Assembly: GCA_046328115.1 (NCBI GenBank)
Contig: JAXLXE010000004.1
Span: 768,423-832,422, forward strand
Origin: JAXLXE01 sp046328115
GTDB taxonomy: Bacteria; Chloroflexota; UBA6077; JACCZL01
DNA length: 64,000 nt
Direction: 5' to 3'
How positions within the stretch are numbered: position 1 is the first letter of the stretch; every line of letters starts with the position of its first letter. A program made the translations under genes and the position numbers. The notes beneath the pieces are model-generated. The model was given only the letters and a program-made list of their open reading frames with translations, was not told the DNA's origin and did no database searches. Shown here piece by piece: positions 9,082 through 17,257 of this stretch.

Positions 9082-11343
9082 TTGATCGCGAAGAGTCCGC
9101 AGAAAAAACGACATCGAGGTGCAAGTGTGTTAGGAAGGGTCGCCGGGTTCGCGTCAATCGTGATCGCGGTGGCTATTGCCATTGCGATCATCCCAAATCT
9201 CAGCCTAGCTCGCGTCCCAGCGCAGCCCGCGCTACCAGATTTGAAGGTAAGCGTGGGGGACATTGCGGAGCCCGCGTTTGTCAACGAGGATTTGATCTAC
9301 TCCGCGACCGTCAAGAACAACGGCGGTGCCGCGGCGACGAACGTGGTCCTCAAGGACACTTTGCCCATTGAGGTCGTCTACAAGTCTTTTGCATCCGCCA
9401 AAGCGAATTGCACCGCGGTTGCCGGCACCCTCAATGTCACACCAACCATTGTGACTTGCACCATCGGTACGATTGCCGTGAACGAGACGGTTGGGATTGA
9501 TCTGGTGGTGACACCGAAAGTGGTCACTACCATCCGGAACAAGGCAGAGCTGACGCTGACCGAGGTCGACATCTTCGATGGTGACAACGTGGCTGAGACG
9601 GCGACCGTCATCAGCGAAGCGGCGGATATGACGATCACCATCACCGACAACTCACCGTTCACGGTGGGCAACCAGGGCAAGTACACGCTCACGGCGAAGA
9701 ACAACGGTGATGCGCCAGCCGGCGCGCCAATCAAGATCGTGGCTTCTATCCCCTCGGGGGTCACCTACACTGGTTTCACCAGCGTGTCGCCAGGCTGGTC
9801 CTGCACGCCAAACGGCGTCTCCACAGTGGTGTGCACCAATCAGACCACGCTGCAGCCCGATCAATCGTCAGTGGTTGAGCTGCTGGTGAATGTCCTGCCC
9901 GCGGCTGTACCCAGCGTGACGTTGAGCGCGACGGTGTCCAGCACCACGGGCGACCCCAAGCCATTCAACAACACGGCGTCTATCACCTCACCGGTTCCGT
10001 CGGCAGATCTTGCCATCGCCAAGACGGACAATGGGCCATTCAAGGTGGGCGAAAACGGGGTCTACACGCTGAAGGTGACTAACAACGGCCCGTCGGCCAC
10101 GAGCGGAACCCTCACCGTGGTGGATACGCTCCCCAACGGTCTGGCTTTCGTCAGCAGCAGCGGTGCCGGGTGGACCTGTGCCGCGCAGACGGGCAACAAG
10201 GTGCAGTGCACGAGCAACGTGGTGCTACAGCCAAACACCTTTACCTCGTTCACGTTGACCGTCTCGGTGAGCCAGGCAGCCGTCCCCAACGTCACGAACA
10301 CGGCGACGGTCACCTCGGGTGTACCCGACAACGTGCCGGATAACAACACGACGACCATTGTCACGCAGGTTCCGCAGGCTGATCTGGCGATCGTGAAGTC
10401 TGCCGTGGGTAACTTTGTGGCCGGTGCCCAGGCGCAGTACAGCATGCTGGTCACCAACAATGGTCCGTCCGCGGCGGCTGGTCCTATCACGATCGCGGAT
10501 ACGCTCCCGCCTGGTCTCACCTTTGTGTCTGCCTCCGGTAGCGGCTGGACGTGCGCGGTTCCCACGAGCGCGCTCATCCGATCTGCCTCAGGTGTGGTCA
10601 ACTGCTCTTTTGCAGCCGGCCTTGACGCCAAGGCGAGCACGACCATCGTGTTCACGGTTTTCGTCGCGGGGGATGCCCCATCCAGTGTGACCAACACGGT
10701 GACTGTGTCCGGCCCCACGCCAGACCCCAATCCAAACAACAACACGTCACAGGTCACGACGCCCGTGAGTCCGCCGCCGCCTGGGACTCCCACCCCAACG
10801 GCCACCACTCCGCCGGCTACGGCCACGCCGACTAGCGGCCCGGCCACGGCTACACCGACCTCTGGCCCGGGCACCGCGACACCGACGCCAACCCAGCCAA
10901 CGGGAGGACCGCAGGGCGGACCAACCGTGACACCAACAGTTCCTCTGGTGAGCAAGCCCCAGGGAGATCCGAACGGTCCGATCGGTCGGCCGCAGGGCGA
11001 CACGGACGACAATGGGAACAGCAAAGACAATCGCCAGGACAAGGACAAGAAGGAGACTGACGAGCAGCGTCAGCAGCGCGAGCGAACCAACAAGGGCAAC
11101 AAGGATGACGTGTACACAGAGGGCGACGTGCTAGAGATCGACTGTAGCGCGAACAACGTCCCCACCGTGTACATTGGTACCCGTGACGGCCGTCAGCAGA
11201 TCCGTCTCTACTACGACACCAAGCTCCAGTGCACCAGCATCCTCGTGGGTGACTACCTGGAGGTGGACGGAGTGAAGCAGCACGAGCTGTTGTTCGACGC
11301 GGAGAACATCACGATCAAACGGGGCGGAAAGAAGAGGAGCTAA
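9082..11343 (+). CDS. Surface protein with four DUF11 repeats and Thr/Pro-rich linker
   Basis: A 753-residue secreted protein. The N-terminus has a basic stretch (KKRHR) and a hydrophobic segment ending near 'SLARVPA', a signal peptide or anchor. Four DUF11 (CARDB/Ig-like) repeats follow at roughly 50-160, 180-290, 308-425 and 433-550, each with 'VTNNGPS'-type and 'DTLP-G-L-F' motifs and a 'GWTC' cysteine in most. A Thr/Pro-rich stretch (about 555-640) and a charged Asn/Lys-rich part lead to a C-terminal beta domain (about 680-753). The start is TTG 9082; a GTG at 9127 with a better GAGGTG site is an alternative. Such proteins are cell-surface or adhesive; the ligand is unknown. Confidence 0.85.
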   Translation: MIAKSPQKKRHRGASVLGRVAGFASIVIAVAIAIAIIPNLSLARVPAQPALPDLKVSVGDIAEPAFVNEDLIYSATVKNNGGAAATNVVLKDTLPIEVVYKSFASAKANCTAVAGTLNVTPTIVTCTIGTIAVNETVGIDLVVTPKVVTTIRNKAELTLTEVDIFDGDNVAETATVISEAADMTITITDNSPFTVGNQGKYTLTAKNNGDAPAGAPIKIVASIPSGVTYTGFTSVSPGWSCTPNGVSTVVCTNQTTLQPDQSSVVELLVNVLPAAVPSVTLSATVSSTTGDPKPFNNTASITSPVPSADLAIAKTDNGPFKVGENGVYTLKVTNNGPSATSGTLTVVDTLPNGLAFVSSSGAGWTCAAQTGNKVQCTSNVVLQPNTFTSFTLTVSVSQAAVPNVTNTATVTSGVPDNVPDNNTTTIVTQVPQADLAIVKSAVGNFVAGAQAQYSMLVTNNGPSAAAGPITIADTLPPGLTFVSASGSGWTCAVPTSALIRSASGVVNCSFAAGLDAKASTTIVFTVFVAGDAPSSVTNTVTVSGPTPDPNPNNNTSQVTTPVSPPPPGTPTPTATTPPATATPTSGPATATPTSGPGTATPTPTQPTGGPQGGPTVTPTVPLVSKPQGDPNGPIGRPQGDTDDNGNSKDNRQDKDKKETDEQRQQRERTNKGNKDDVYTEGDVLEIDCSANNVPTVYIGTRDGRQQIRLYYDTKLQCTSILVGDYLEVDGVKQHELLFDAENITIKRGGKKRS
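10819..10890 (+). repeat. Short tandem repeat encoding T-A-T-P-T-S-G-P units
   Basis: Two and a half copies of a 24-base unit encode TATPTSGP in the linker of the DUF11 protein. The copies differ at several third positions, so the repeat is diverged and under protein-level rather than DNA-level similarity. Such Thr/Pro linkers are typical of extended, often O-glycosylated, wall-spanning segments. Confidence 0.7.
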
Positions 11344-11367
11344 CGGGTAGCGTGTGAGCTGACGGAG

Positions 11368-11402
11368 ACGGGGGCAGGAGCCGATTCCTGCCCCCGTTTC
11401 CC
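11368..11402 (+). terminator. Strong intrinsic terminator after the DUF11 gene
   Basis: A perfect 12-bp stem (ACGGGGGCAGGA / TCCTGCCCCCGT, 11368-11379 and 11386-11397) with a 6-nt loop starts 25 bases after the stop and is followed by TTTCCCATTTTC. It isolates the surface-protein gene from the next gene 30 bases on. Confidence 0.85.
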
Positions 11403-11429
11403 ATTTTCTCCACCGCGCTCCCGACCATC

Positions 11430-11819
11430 ATGTTCACCGTAGGCGTTTCCGACCACACCATGATTGCCCACAGCCTCCGCGGAGCTACTTTTGGACCGGC
11501 CCAGCGACTGCATGGTGCGACGTATGAAGTCCGTGTGGAGCTCTCGACGCGACAACTGGATGCGGACTCCATCGTCGTGGACATTGGGCACCTGAAGACT
11601 GTGCTGCGCAGCACGCTGGCCATCCTGGACTACCAGAATCTGGATGGTCTGGCGGAGCTCCGCAGTCTGAACACTACCACCGAAGTGCTGTGCCAGTGGA
11701 TACACACCCGCCTGGCAGCACACCTGACAGCCATGCCCGCCGCGATCCTCCGCGTGACGCTGGTGGAATCCCCAAACGCCTGGGCGAGCTACGAGGGTTC
11801 TGTCAGCACGGTAGAATGA
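11430..11819 (+). CDS. 6-pyruvoyl-tetrahydropterin synthase / QueD-like protein
   Basis: A 129-residue protein of the PTPS/6-carboxytetrahydropterin synthase fold. Matching landmarks are 'MIAHSLRG' (H14, first zinc-ligand region), 'AQRLHGATYEV' (H28), 'VVDIGHLK' and 'LNTTTEVLCQWI'. The usual H-G-H zinc pair reads H28-G-A30, so one canonical ligand is missing; this variant occurs in a divergent PTPS-like subgroup. Canonical members convert dihydroneopterin triphosphate in queuosine or biopterin synthesis, but no queC/queE is in the window. The start lies just 30 bases after the previous terminator, so the promoter must be very close or the mRNA nearly leaderless. Confidence 0.8.
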   Translation: MFTVGVSDHTMIAHSLRGATFGPAQRLHGATYEVRVELSTRQLDADSIVVDIGHLKTVLRSTLAILDYQNLDGLAELRSLNTTTEVLCQWIHTRLAAHLTAMPAAILRVTLVESPNAWASYEGSVSTVE

Positions 11820-11866
11820 GCGAGGCGCGTGCCGGTGCTCACGAATGCTGATCTGAGGGGGATATC

Positions 11867-12274
11867 ATGGCGATCTGGCTCGTGAAGACAGAGCCCAACG
11901 AGTACAGCTACGCCGATCTGGTGCGTGACGGCGAGGCGGAGTGGGATGGTGTGACCAACCCCACAGCCCAGCTGCATCTGCGGTCAATGGCGGTGGGTGA
12001 CCGGGTGGTGGTGTACCACTCTGGCAACGAACGCGCTGCCATTGGGCTTGCCACCGTGGTGAAAGCGCCCTATCCCGATCCGACCGACCTAAAAGGAAAG
12101 CGTGTCTGGGTCCATCTTCTGGCGGAGCGACAGCTCCCGAGCGCGGTGCCGCTGGCGACGCTACGGGGCGAGCCCAGCTTTGCCGATAGCATGCTTGTGC
12201 GGATGTCACGGCTGTCAGTGATGCCGCTCACCGCGGAGCAGCTCGCCACGATAGACCGCCTGGCCGCTCCCTGA
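11867..12274 (+). CDS. EVE domain protein (PUA-like fold)
   Basis: A 135-residue protein covering a complete EVE domain. Signature pieces are 'WLVKTEPNEYSYADL' at the N-terminus, 'WDGVTNPTAQLHLRSM' and 'GDRVVVYHSGNERAAIG'. EVE domains belong to the PUA superfamily, bind modified nucleobases in DNA or RNA, and occur both as housekeeping proteins and in defence systems. The GAGGGG site before ATG 11867 is good. The product is a stand-alone domain of usual length, with no defence genes nearby, so a housekeeping role is more likely. Confidence 0.9.
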   Translation: MAIWLVKTEPNEYSYADLVRDGEAEWDGVTNPTAQLHLRSMAVGDRVVVYHSGNERAAIGLATVVKAPYPDPTDLKGKRVWVHLLAERQLPSAVPLATLRGEPSFADSMLVRMSRLSVMPLTAEQLATIDRLAAP

Positions 12275-12281
12275 CGCCGTC

Positions 12282-12557
12282 TTAGCCGATCTCGCGCTGC
12301 CAGTACGCCACGTACGAGCGCGTGCCATCCCAGGAAACGACGAGCGCGCCGCACCGGGGGCAGGCAAGCTCGCCGGACTCGGCGAATGGTTGCCACACTG
12401 AGCGGAGCAGGTACGGCTTCCCACAGCCCTCGCAGGCACGGAGTGGGAGCTCTTCGGCGTTTCTGAGCCCGTGCTGGGTGGCGATCGCCTGGCGCAATGC
12501 CGTCTCGTACAGGCAGCCACGCTGCCCGTCAACGTGACGGTGCTGATGGATGGTCAT
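12282..12557 (-). CDS. Small zinc-ribbon protein, function unknown
   Basis: A 91-residue protein from ATG 12557, which has a GGAA-type site upstream. Two cysteine pairs are visible, 'CEGCGKPYLL' and 'CPRCGALV', spaced about 28 residues apart and forming a likely zinc ribbon; the N-terminus is His-rich ('HQHRH') with one more Cys. It ends only 8 bases from the convergent EVE gene. No enzyme motif is present. It could be a nucleic-acid or protein-binding adaptor; I do not recognise a named family. Confidence 0.6.
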   Translation of the reverse strand: MTIHQHRHVDGQRGCLYETALRQAIATQHGLRNAEELPLRACEGCGKPYLLRSVWQPFAESGELACPRCGALVVSWDGTRSYVAYWQREIG

Positions 12558-13046
12558 TCGCGTTCCGCGTCTTCGGTCAGCCACGTGGCTCTCTCCGATG
12601 CCCAAAACACGATTAACGAGCGATCTACGAGCCAGTGTATCACAAGTGCGTCACAGACGAAACAAATGCCGCAACCGGCCGGCCAGGGGTGGGTGAAGTC
12701 CGCCCATTTGGGGTCGCTCCGGACGCGTTTCGAGCGTCCACTTCTGTCGTGTTGCGTGGTAGGATTGCCACCCGGAGTTGAGTGGTATGGACGCCGAGAG
12801 GAACTCAAGCAGCGGGCACGACAGGGTTGAGACCGGTCAGTGCGTGAGCTGCGGCGACGCGCGCGGACCCGAATGTGGTGGATCCAGCCCGAGGTACATG
12901 CCTTTCCGCGTGCCTTCACGCTACCGCGATGACAGGGCTCTTGGCGATGCACTTAAACAGCGTTGGCGCTACCTCCCAACCCTCACAAACTCCCAACTCA
13001 GCTGGCCCGGCCTCCGCGCCAACTGATCTGGCTACTTAGGAATCCC
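12558..13046. other. Intergenic region, about 490 bp, no supported gene
   Basis: Overlapping frames exist on both strands (including one with 'CVSCGDARGPEC') but none has a convincing start site or family resemblance. A small dyad GGACGC / GCGTCC lies near 12720. No tRNA or promoter was recognised. It may contain remnants of a decayed gene. Confidence 0.45.
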
Positions 13047-14996
13047 CTAACAGGCTGTGGGCTCAACGTGCGCCAATGCGTACACCCGGAGCAGCTCTGC
13101 CACCGACCACGCCTGGGCCACCGCACCGCGGGCGGTGTGTGGCGGGTCAGCATCAAAGATCTCTGAGATGCTGCCCAGGCAGCCATCACGCATCAGGTGC
13201 CCGAGAAGCGGGCGGACCAGCTCCCGCAGCGCCAGGGACGTTTCCGGAGTAGCGCCTCGCGCGCGAATCAGCGTGTCAGCGTAGGCGCCGATCAGCCACG
13301 GCCACGCGGTACCCTGGTGATAACTACCATCACGAGCCGCCACGTCCCCCTGGTACTTCCCCACATAGCGTAGATCGCTGGGATTCAATGAGCGAAGTCC
13401 GAAGGGGATGAGCAGGTGCTTCTCGATCACCCCGAGGATTGACCTCACTTGCTCGACCGAGAAGGCGGTGTGGGGCAGGCTGCAGGCGAAAAGCTGGTTG
13501 GGGCGGAGAGTGCTGTCGCCCACACCATCTTCCCCTAGGACGTCAAACAGGTATCCGTCTGGCGCACTCCAGAATCGCTGCATACCTATCCTGGTCTTTC
13601 GGGCCATCTCCCGATAGTGCGACGCGTCGCGGCCATACCGCTCCGTGAGCTCCGCGGCGACGCAGAGCGCGTTTAGCCAGAGCGCGTTCACTTCCACGGG
13701 CTTGCCGCTGCGCGGTGTCACCACGTGGTCACCCACACGGGCGTCCATCCAGGTGAGCTGGACACCTGGTTCGCCGGCCAACAGCAGGCCATCCTCGGGG
13801 TCCATCTTGATTCCGTAGCGCGTCCCGCGGACGTGCCACTCGATGACGTCCTGAAGGAGCGGGAGCTGTTCTCTGGCGAGCCCGTCATCACCGCTGGCGG
13901 CGCGATACGCGTCCAATGCGTGAAACCACCACAGGGTGGCATCAACCGTGTTGTACTCCGGCGTCTCAGCCTCATCTGGGAACCGATTGGGCAACATGCC
14001 GCGGTCCACATAGGCGGCAAAAGTCCGCAGAATCTCCGCGGCCTCGCTGAAGCGCTTTGTGGTCAACGTCAACCCGGGCAGCGCGATCATGGTGTCTCGA
14101 CCCCAGTCGCCGAACCAGTGGTAGCCGGCAATCACGGTGCTGCCGTGGGTTGAAGCGCGGCGCACCAGGAATTGATCACCCGCGGTGACCAGCGCCTCCG
14201 CCTCCAGCGTCCGCGGAAGCGTTGACTGTTGCACGAGCTGGCGCCGCTGCTCGGTGAGTTGATGGGCGATTTCATCTACCGTCACAAGATCCGTGACGGG
14301 GTCTACGCTCACCATGAGGTCCAATGCCTCGCCGGGCCTCAGGCGTATGCCCACGGTTCCCAGGCAGTAGTTGTCTTCAACGGAAGGGAGACCGCGCGAC
14401 TCTTCCTCTGGATATCTGTAGCCCCAGTACCACTGACCGGTCTGTCGATACTCCGCGCCGTTGCTCCAGGCGGCGTACCAGGGAGCGGCACCGTTCCAGG
14501 CGTCAACTCGAAGGCCCTCATCGCGCACTTCCTGCCGAAACTGCCAGTCTGGGTGTCCAGCGGTGTTCCCGTGGAAGTCGCGGTGATTCGCCAGTAGGGT
14601 TACCTCAAGTCTGATAGGCGGCCCGCCCTCCAGGTGATAGCGAATCGCGGTGGCGTTTTGTCCAGGAATGCTTGCGACCCGCTTTACGAGCCGCCCAAGG
14701 CCCACTCGATACTCCCAGGTGGGAACGGGATCCGGCCGAAAGGCGGCTAGTTGGCGGTATCCTTCCGGCGCGGTCCAGCCAGAGCGCCAGAAACTGGCAC
14801 CCAATTCGTAGACATCGCCGCCGGCGATCACCGTCTCGTCAACCCGCGACAACAGGACGGTGCGTTGCCCCGGCGGCTCGATGGCCGCGACTAGCAGGCC
14901 ATGGTAGCGGCGACTGTTCGCACCGCAGACGGTGCCACTGGCGTAACCCCCCAATCCGTTCGTGGTGAGCCATTCGCGGGTGTCTGGCTGGTCCAT
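13047..14996 (-). CDS. Glycogen debranching enzyme (amylo-alpha-1,6-glucosidase family)
   Basis: A 649-residue protein of the archaeal/bacterial GDE family. The N-terminal domain opens with 'EWLTTNGLGGYASGTV' and 'SRRYHGLLVAA', both diagnostic. The C-terminal (alpha/alpha)6 glucosidase domain (about 270-640) contains 'GDWGRDTMIALPGL' and 'NRFPDEAETPEYNTVDATLWW', which carry the catalytic acidic residues. It hydrolyses alpha-1,6 branch glucose from limit dextrin in the cytoplasm. An AGGAG site precedes ATG 14996. It is the last gene of a likely operon with the glucose dehydrogenase 46 bases upstream, linking glucan breakdown to glucose oxidation. Confidence 0.93.
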   Translation of the reverse strand: MDQPDTREWLTTNGLGGYASGTVCGANSRRYHGLLVAAIEPPGQRTVLLSRVDETVIAGGDVYELGASFWRSGWTAPEGYRQLAAFRPDPVPTWEYRVGLGRLVKRVASIPGQNATAIRYHLEGGPPIRLEVTLLANHRDFHGNTAGHPDWQFRQEVRDEGLRVDAWNGAAPWYAAWSNGAEYRQTGQWYWGYRYPEEESRGLPSVEDNYCLGTVGIRLRPGEALDLMVSVDPVTDLVTVDEIAHQLTEQRRQLVQQSTLPRTLEAEALVTAGDQFLVRRASTHGSTVIAGYHWFGDWGRDTMIALPGLTLTTKRFSEAAEILRTFAAYVDRGMLPNRFPDEAETPEYNTVDATLWWFHALDAYRAASGDDGLAREQLPLLQDVIEWHVRGTRYGIKMDPEDGLLLAGEPGVQLTWMDARVGDHVVTPRSGKPVEVNALWLNALCVAAELTERYGRDASHYREMARKTRIGMQRFWSAPDGYLFDVLGEDGVGDSTLRPNQLFACSLPHTAFSVEQVRSILGVIEKHLLIPFGLRSLNPSDLRYVGKYQGDVAARDGSYHQGTAWPWLIGAYADTLIRARGATPETSLALRELVRPLLGHLMRDGCLGSISEIFDADPPHTARGAVAQAWSVAELLRVYALAHVEPTAC

Positions 14997-15042
14997 CCTT
15001 GCTCCTGTCGTGGGAGGTTACCCGGGCGCCTGACTTGGTCAG

Positions 15043-16143
15043 CTAGTCCGCCACCTCGCAGTACACCTTGATCGCGTCTTTGGCGGTGGTCAGCGCCGCC
15101 ATCAGGTCTCGGAAGTTCTCGAGTCCGCGCACCGGGTGGGTGAGTAATCGACCTAGCCACCCGGCGTATTCCGCCTCGGCCTGCGCCATGTCTCGCACAC
15201 CTAACTCGAAGTACTCCCGATTTGCGTTGACCGTTCCAACCATGACCTTGTTGCCGAGGACAAACTGCAGATTTAGCTGGTCTGCCGCCACCTCGACCTT
15301 ACGGTCACCGCCGGTGACGCTGGAGAGCACGAGCACACCGTTCTTGCCCAGGGCGTGCATGGCCTCGAAGACAATTGGCGAATAGCCAGTCGCTTCAAAG
15401 ACGAGATCAAACGGTCCGTGCGTGTCGGCCGCGCCGCGCAACGGCGTATCCAGCGTAGACTCGTATCTGGCGCCAATCGCGTCTAGTAGATCCGCGTTCC
15501 GGTAGGGCCGCCGCGTCAAGCCAAAGGTGGTCACCTGCAAACCGCGCAACCGAAGGACGAGCGTGGCGAGCAGACCGATGGTCCCGGCGCCCAGCACAGC
15601 CGCCCGCCGCGGCCGCCAGACTTTGAGCCGGCGTTGAATCTCGTACGCCTGGGTGATGCCCTTCTCCACGACCGTCATGGGCTCGAGGAGAACACCCACG
15701 TCCTTCAACCCACCCGGGACTTTGACGATGTATTCGGCGTCATCCACGTAGTACTCGGTGAGGTACCCGTGCCGTAGGTTAATGCCGCGTTCGAAGTACG
15801 TGTTGTCCGTGGTCATATCGTTGGTGCCGATGAGGTCGTAGATGCTCGAGCCTGGCCGTCGCACCGTTGCCACAACGTAGTCTCCGGGCTGGAGGCCGAC
15901 GACGTTTGGGCCGACTGCCTCTATCCGACCGAATCCCTCATGTCCGATTACGAGGAATGAGAACCCTGGCGGCGCGCTGCCATACTCGGCGGCATTGATC
16001 TCACGGTCAGTGCCGTCAACGCCCACCCGCAAAACCTTCACCAGCACACCGCGCCCTTGTGATACGTCGTCCAGCGACGGCATCTCGAGCTGTGCCAGGT
16101 GCACTGAATCCGGGGTGCCGGGAATAACCGCGACTGCCTTCAC
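15043..16143 (-). CDS. gdh: Glucose 1-dehydrogenase (archaeal-type, medium-chain)
   Basis: A 366-residue zinc-type MDR dehydrogenase most like glucose 1-dehydrogenases of Thermoplasma/Sulfolobus type. The diagnostic stretch is 'NDMTTDNTYFERGINLRHG' with 'LTEYYVDD'. 'VIGHEGFG' (H68-E69) supplies catalytic zinc ligands, and 'AVLGAGTIGLLA' is the NAD(P) Rossmann loop. The four-Cys structural-zinc lobe of yeast-type ADHs is absent. The family oxidises beta-D-glucose to gluconolactone, the first step of a non-phosphorylative Entner-Doudoroff route. The GTG start at 16143 has a GGGAGAG site. The gene sits between the small HTH-like gene (14 bases upstream) and the debranching enzyme. Confidence 0.9.
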   Translation of the reverse strand: MKAVAVIPGTPDSVHLAQLEMPSLDDVSQGRGVLVKVLRVGVDGTDREINAAEYGSAPPGFSFLVIGHEGFGRIEAVGPNVVGLQPGDYVVATVRRPGSSIYDLIGTNDMTTDNTYFERGINLRHGYLTEYYVDDAEYIVKVPGGLKDVGVLLEPMTVVEKGITQAYEIQRRLKVWRPRRAAVLGAGTIGLLATLVLRLRGLQVTTFGLTRRPYRNADLLDAIGARYESTLDTPLRGAADTHGPFDLVFEATGYSPIVFEAMHALGKNGVLVLSSVTGGDRKVEVAADQLNLQFVLGNKVMVGTVNANREYFELGVRDMAQAEAEYAGWLGRLLTHPVRGLENFRDLMAALTTAKDAIKVYCEVAD

Positions 16144-16157
16144 TATTTCTCTCCCGG

Positions 16158-16415
16158 CTAACTTGCGTTCGACTCGGAGGATGTCCCGGTCCCATGTCTA
16201 AGGCTCAACGCGCGCCAAACGTCCAGGGGGGTCAGCTCTGCCCCAATCCTCGAGCGGTATCCCTCGCAATTGAGGATGGCCGCGATCACGGGTACGGCCT
16301 CTCCCAGGCCGCGCAACTCGCGAGCGCGGGCAATGACCGAGACGGACGCCCCACGGCCTTCAGTGGGCGCTGTCTCGAGCTCCGTGGGTTGTACACACAC
16401 ACTCGTAAGCATCAT
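16158..16415 (-). CDS. Small HTH-like protein, first gene of the glucose dehydrogenase operon
   Basis: An 85-residue protein with an AGGAG site 8 bases before its double ATG (16415/16412). Residues 41-75 ('VPVIAAILNCEGYRSR', 'LTPLDVWRALSLRHG') resemble the helix-turn-helix of serine-recombinase 'recombinase' domains and related small regulators (pattern I-A-x-x-L-N-x-E-G-Y-x-T...V). It stops 14 bases before the glucose dehydrogenase start, so the two are probably co-transcribed. A perfect 12-bp palindrome lies 47 bases upstream. A regulator of the operon is a reasonable but unproven guess; a relic of a recombinase is the alternative. Confidence 0.55.
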   Translation of the reverse strand: MMLTSVCVQPTELETAPTEGRGASVSVIARARELRGLGEAVPVIAAILNCEGYRSRIGAELTPLDVWRALSLRHGTGTSSESNAS

Positions 16416-16461
16416 CTCGCCGCTCCTATTTCGGAATCCGAGCTATCCGCAGGACGAACCA

Positions 16462-16473
16462 CGCACATGTGCG
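16462..16473. promoter_or_regulatory. 12-bp perfect palindrome in a divergent promoter region
   Basis: CGCACATGTGCG reads identically on both strands and lies in the 155-base spacer between the HTH-like gene and the ECF sigma gene. Position and symmetry suit a dimeric regulator's operator, possibly autoregulation by the HTH-like protein. There is no experimental or comparative support. Confidence 0.35.
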
Positions 16474-16570
16474 GCTCAGACGATCTATCGGGTCCCGGTC
16501 TACCGCTATTCCAATCCATCAACCACGCGGGGGCTACGACGACGCCTAACGACACCACGAGGTGCACTGC

Positions 16571-17257
16571 ATGACTACCGTGGCTATAGTGAGCGCGGAA
16601 CAAGACCTGGGAGAAGGCACTGTGTCCGTCTCACACACTTCGCGCGACCCCGGTCAACTCCTCTCTGACGCCGACGCCTTCGAAGCTGAGGCCATGCCCC
16701 ACGTCCCCGCTCTTTACCGTGCCGCCGTGCGCATGACTCGCGATGCCACTGTGGCGGAGGACGTGGTGCAAGAGACTTTGGAACGTGCGTTCACAAATTT
16801 CGCGCGGTATCAAAGAGGAACAAATATCCGCGCCTGGCTGTTCAAGATTCTGAGCTACGTGGCCATCACCGATTTCCGTCGCCGCGTGGCGTCACGCTCT
16901 ACGTCACTGGAGGGCATTGAAGAGTTCAACCTATACCGCATGACACGTGATGCGGGTGTCGACGTGGAAAACGTCGAAAAACACGTGCTTGACCAGCTTG
17001 GTGAAGAGTCCGTTCGATCAGCAATTGATGAGCTCAGCCCAGACTTTCGCATGGTGGTGCTTCTCGTTGACGTGGAGCAGTTCTCCTATAAGGAAGTGGC
17101 GGAGATCATGAGCGTGCCAATCGGTACGGTCATGTCTAGACTCCATCGTGCTCGAAAAATCCTGCACCGACTGTTGTGGGATCAGGCGTGCGCGAAGGGA
17201 TACGTGAAGGAACCACAGCTCCTAGCGGCAGGATCTGAAAAGGTGTCAGTCTCATGA
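16571..17257 (+). CDS. ECF-type RNA polymerase sigma factor
   Basis: A sigma-70 family factor with only regions 2 and 4. Region 2 is seen in 'LYRAAVRMTRDATVAEDVVQ' and 'NIRAWLFKIL'; region 4 in 'SYKEVAEIMSVPIGTVMSRL', with the classic HTH. An acidic linker of about 45 residues separates them. ATG 16571 has an AGGTG site; GTG 16562 and GTG 16621 (preceded by GGGAGAAGG) are alternatives that add or remove unstructured residues. The stop overlaps the next gene's ATG as ATGA, coupling it to its anti-sigma partner. Class and signal are unknown; ECF factors of this design usually answer envelope or oxidative stress. Confidence 0.92.
   Translation: MTTVAIVSAEQDLGEGTVSVSHTSRDPGQLLSDADAFEAEAMPHVPALYRAAVRMTRDATVAEDVVQETLERAFTNFARYQRGTNIRAWLFKILSYVAITDFRRRVASRSTSLEGIEEFNLYRMTRDAGVDVENVEKHVLDQLGEESVRSAIDELSPDFRMVVLLVDVEQFSYKEVAEIMSVPIGTVMSRLHRARKILHRLLWDQACAKGYVKEPQLLAAGSEKVSVS

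Noticed and set aside
8776..9114. Minus-strand frame in the PhnP-DUF11 spacer
   Set aside because: No recognisable domain or ribosome binding site, and it would start inside the DUF11 gene's N-terminus.
10819..10890. Possible CRISPR-like or DNA-level tandem repeat
   Set aside because: The repeats are in frame, encode a Thr/Pro linker and differ at third positions, so they are protein-level repeats; no spacers.
12778..13026. Open frame with a Cys-rich start (CVSCGDARGPEC)
   Set aside because: No ribosome binding site at a likely start, low-complexity remainder, no family match; Cys spacing alone is weak.
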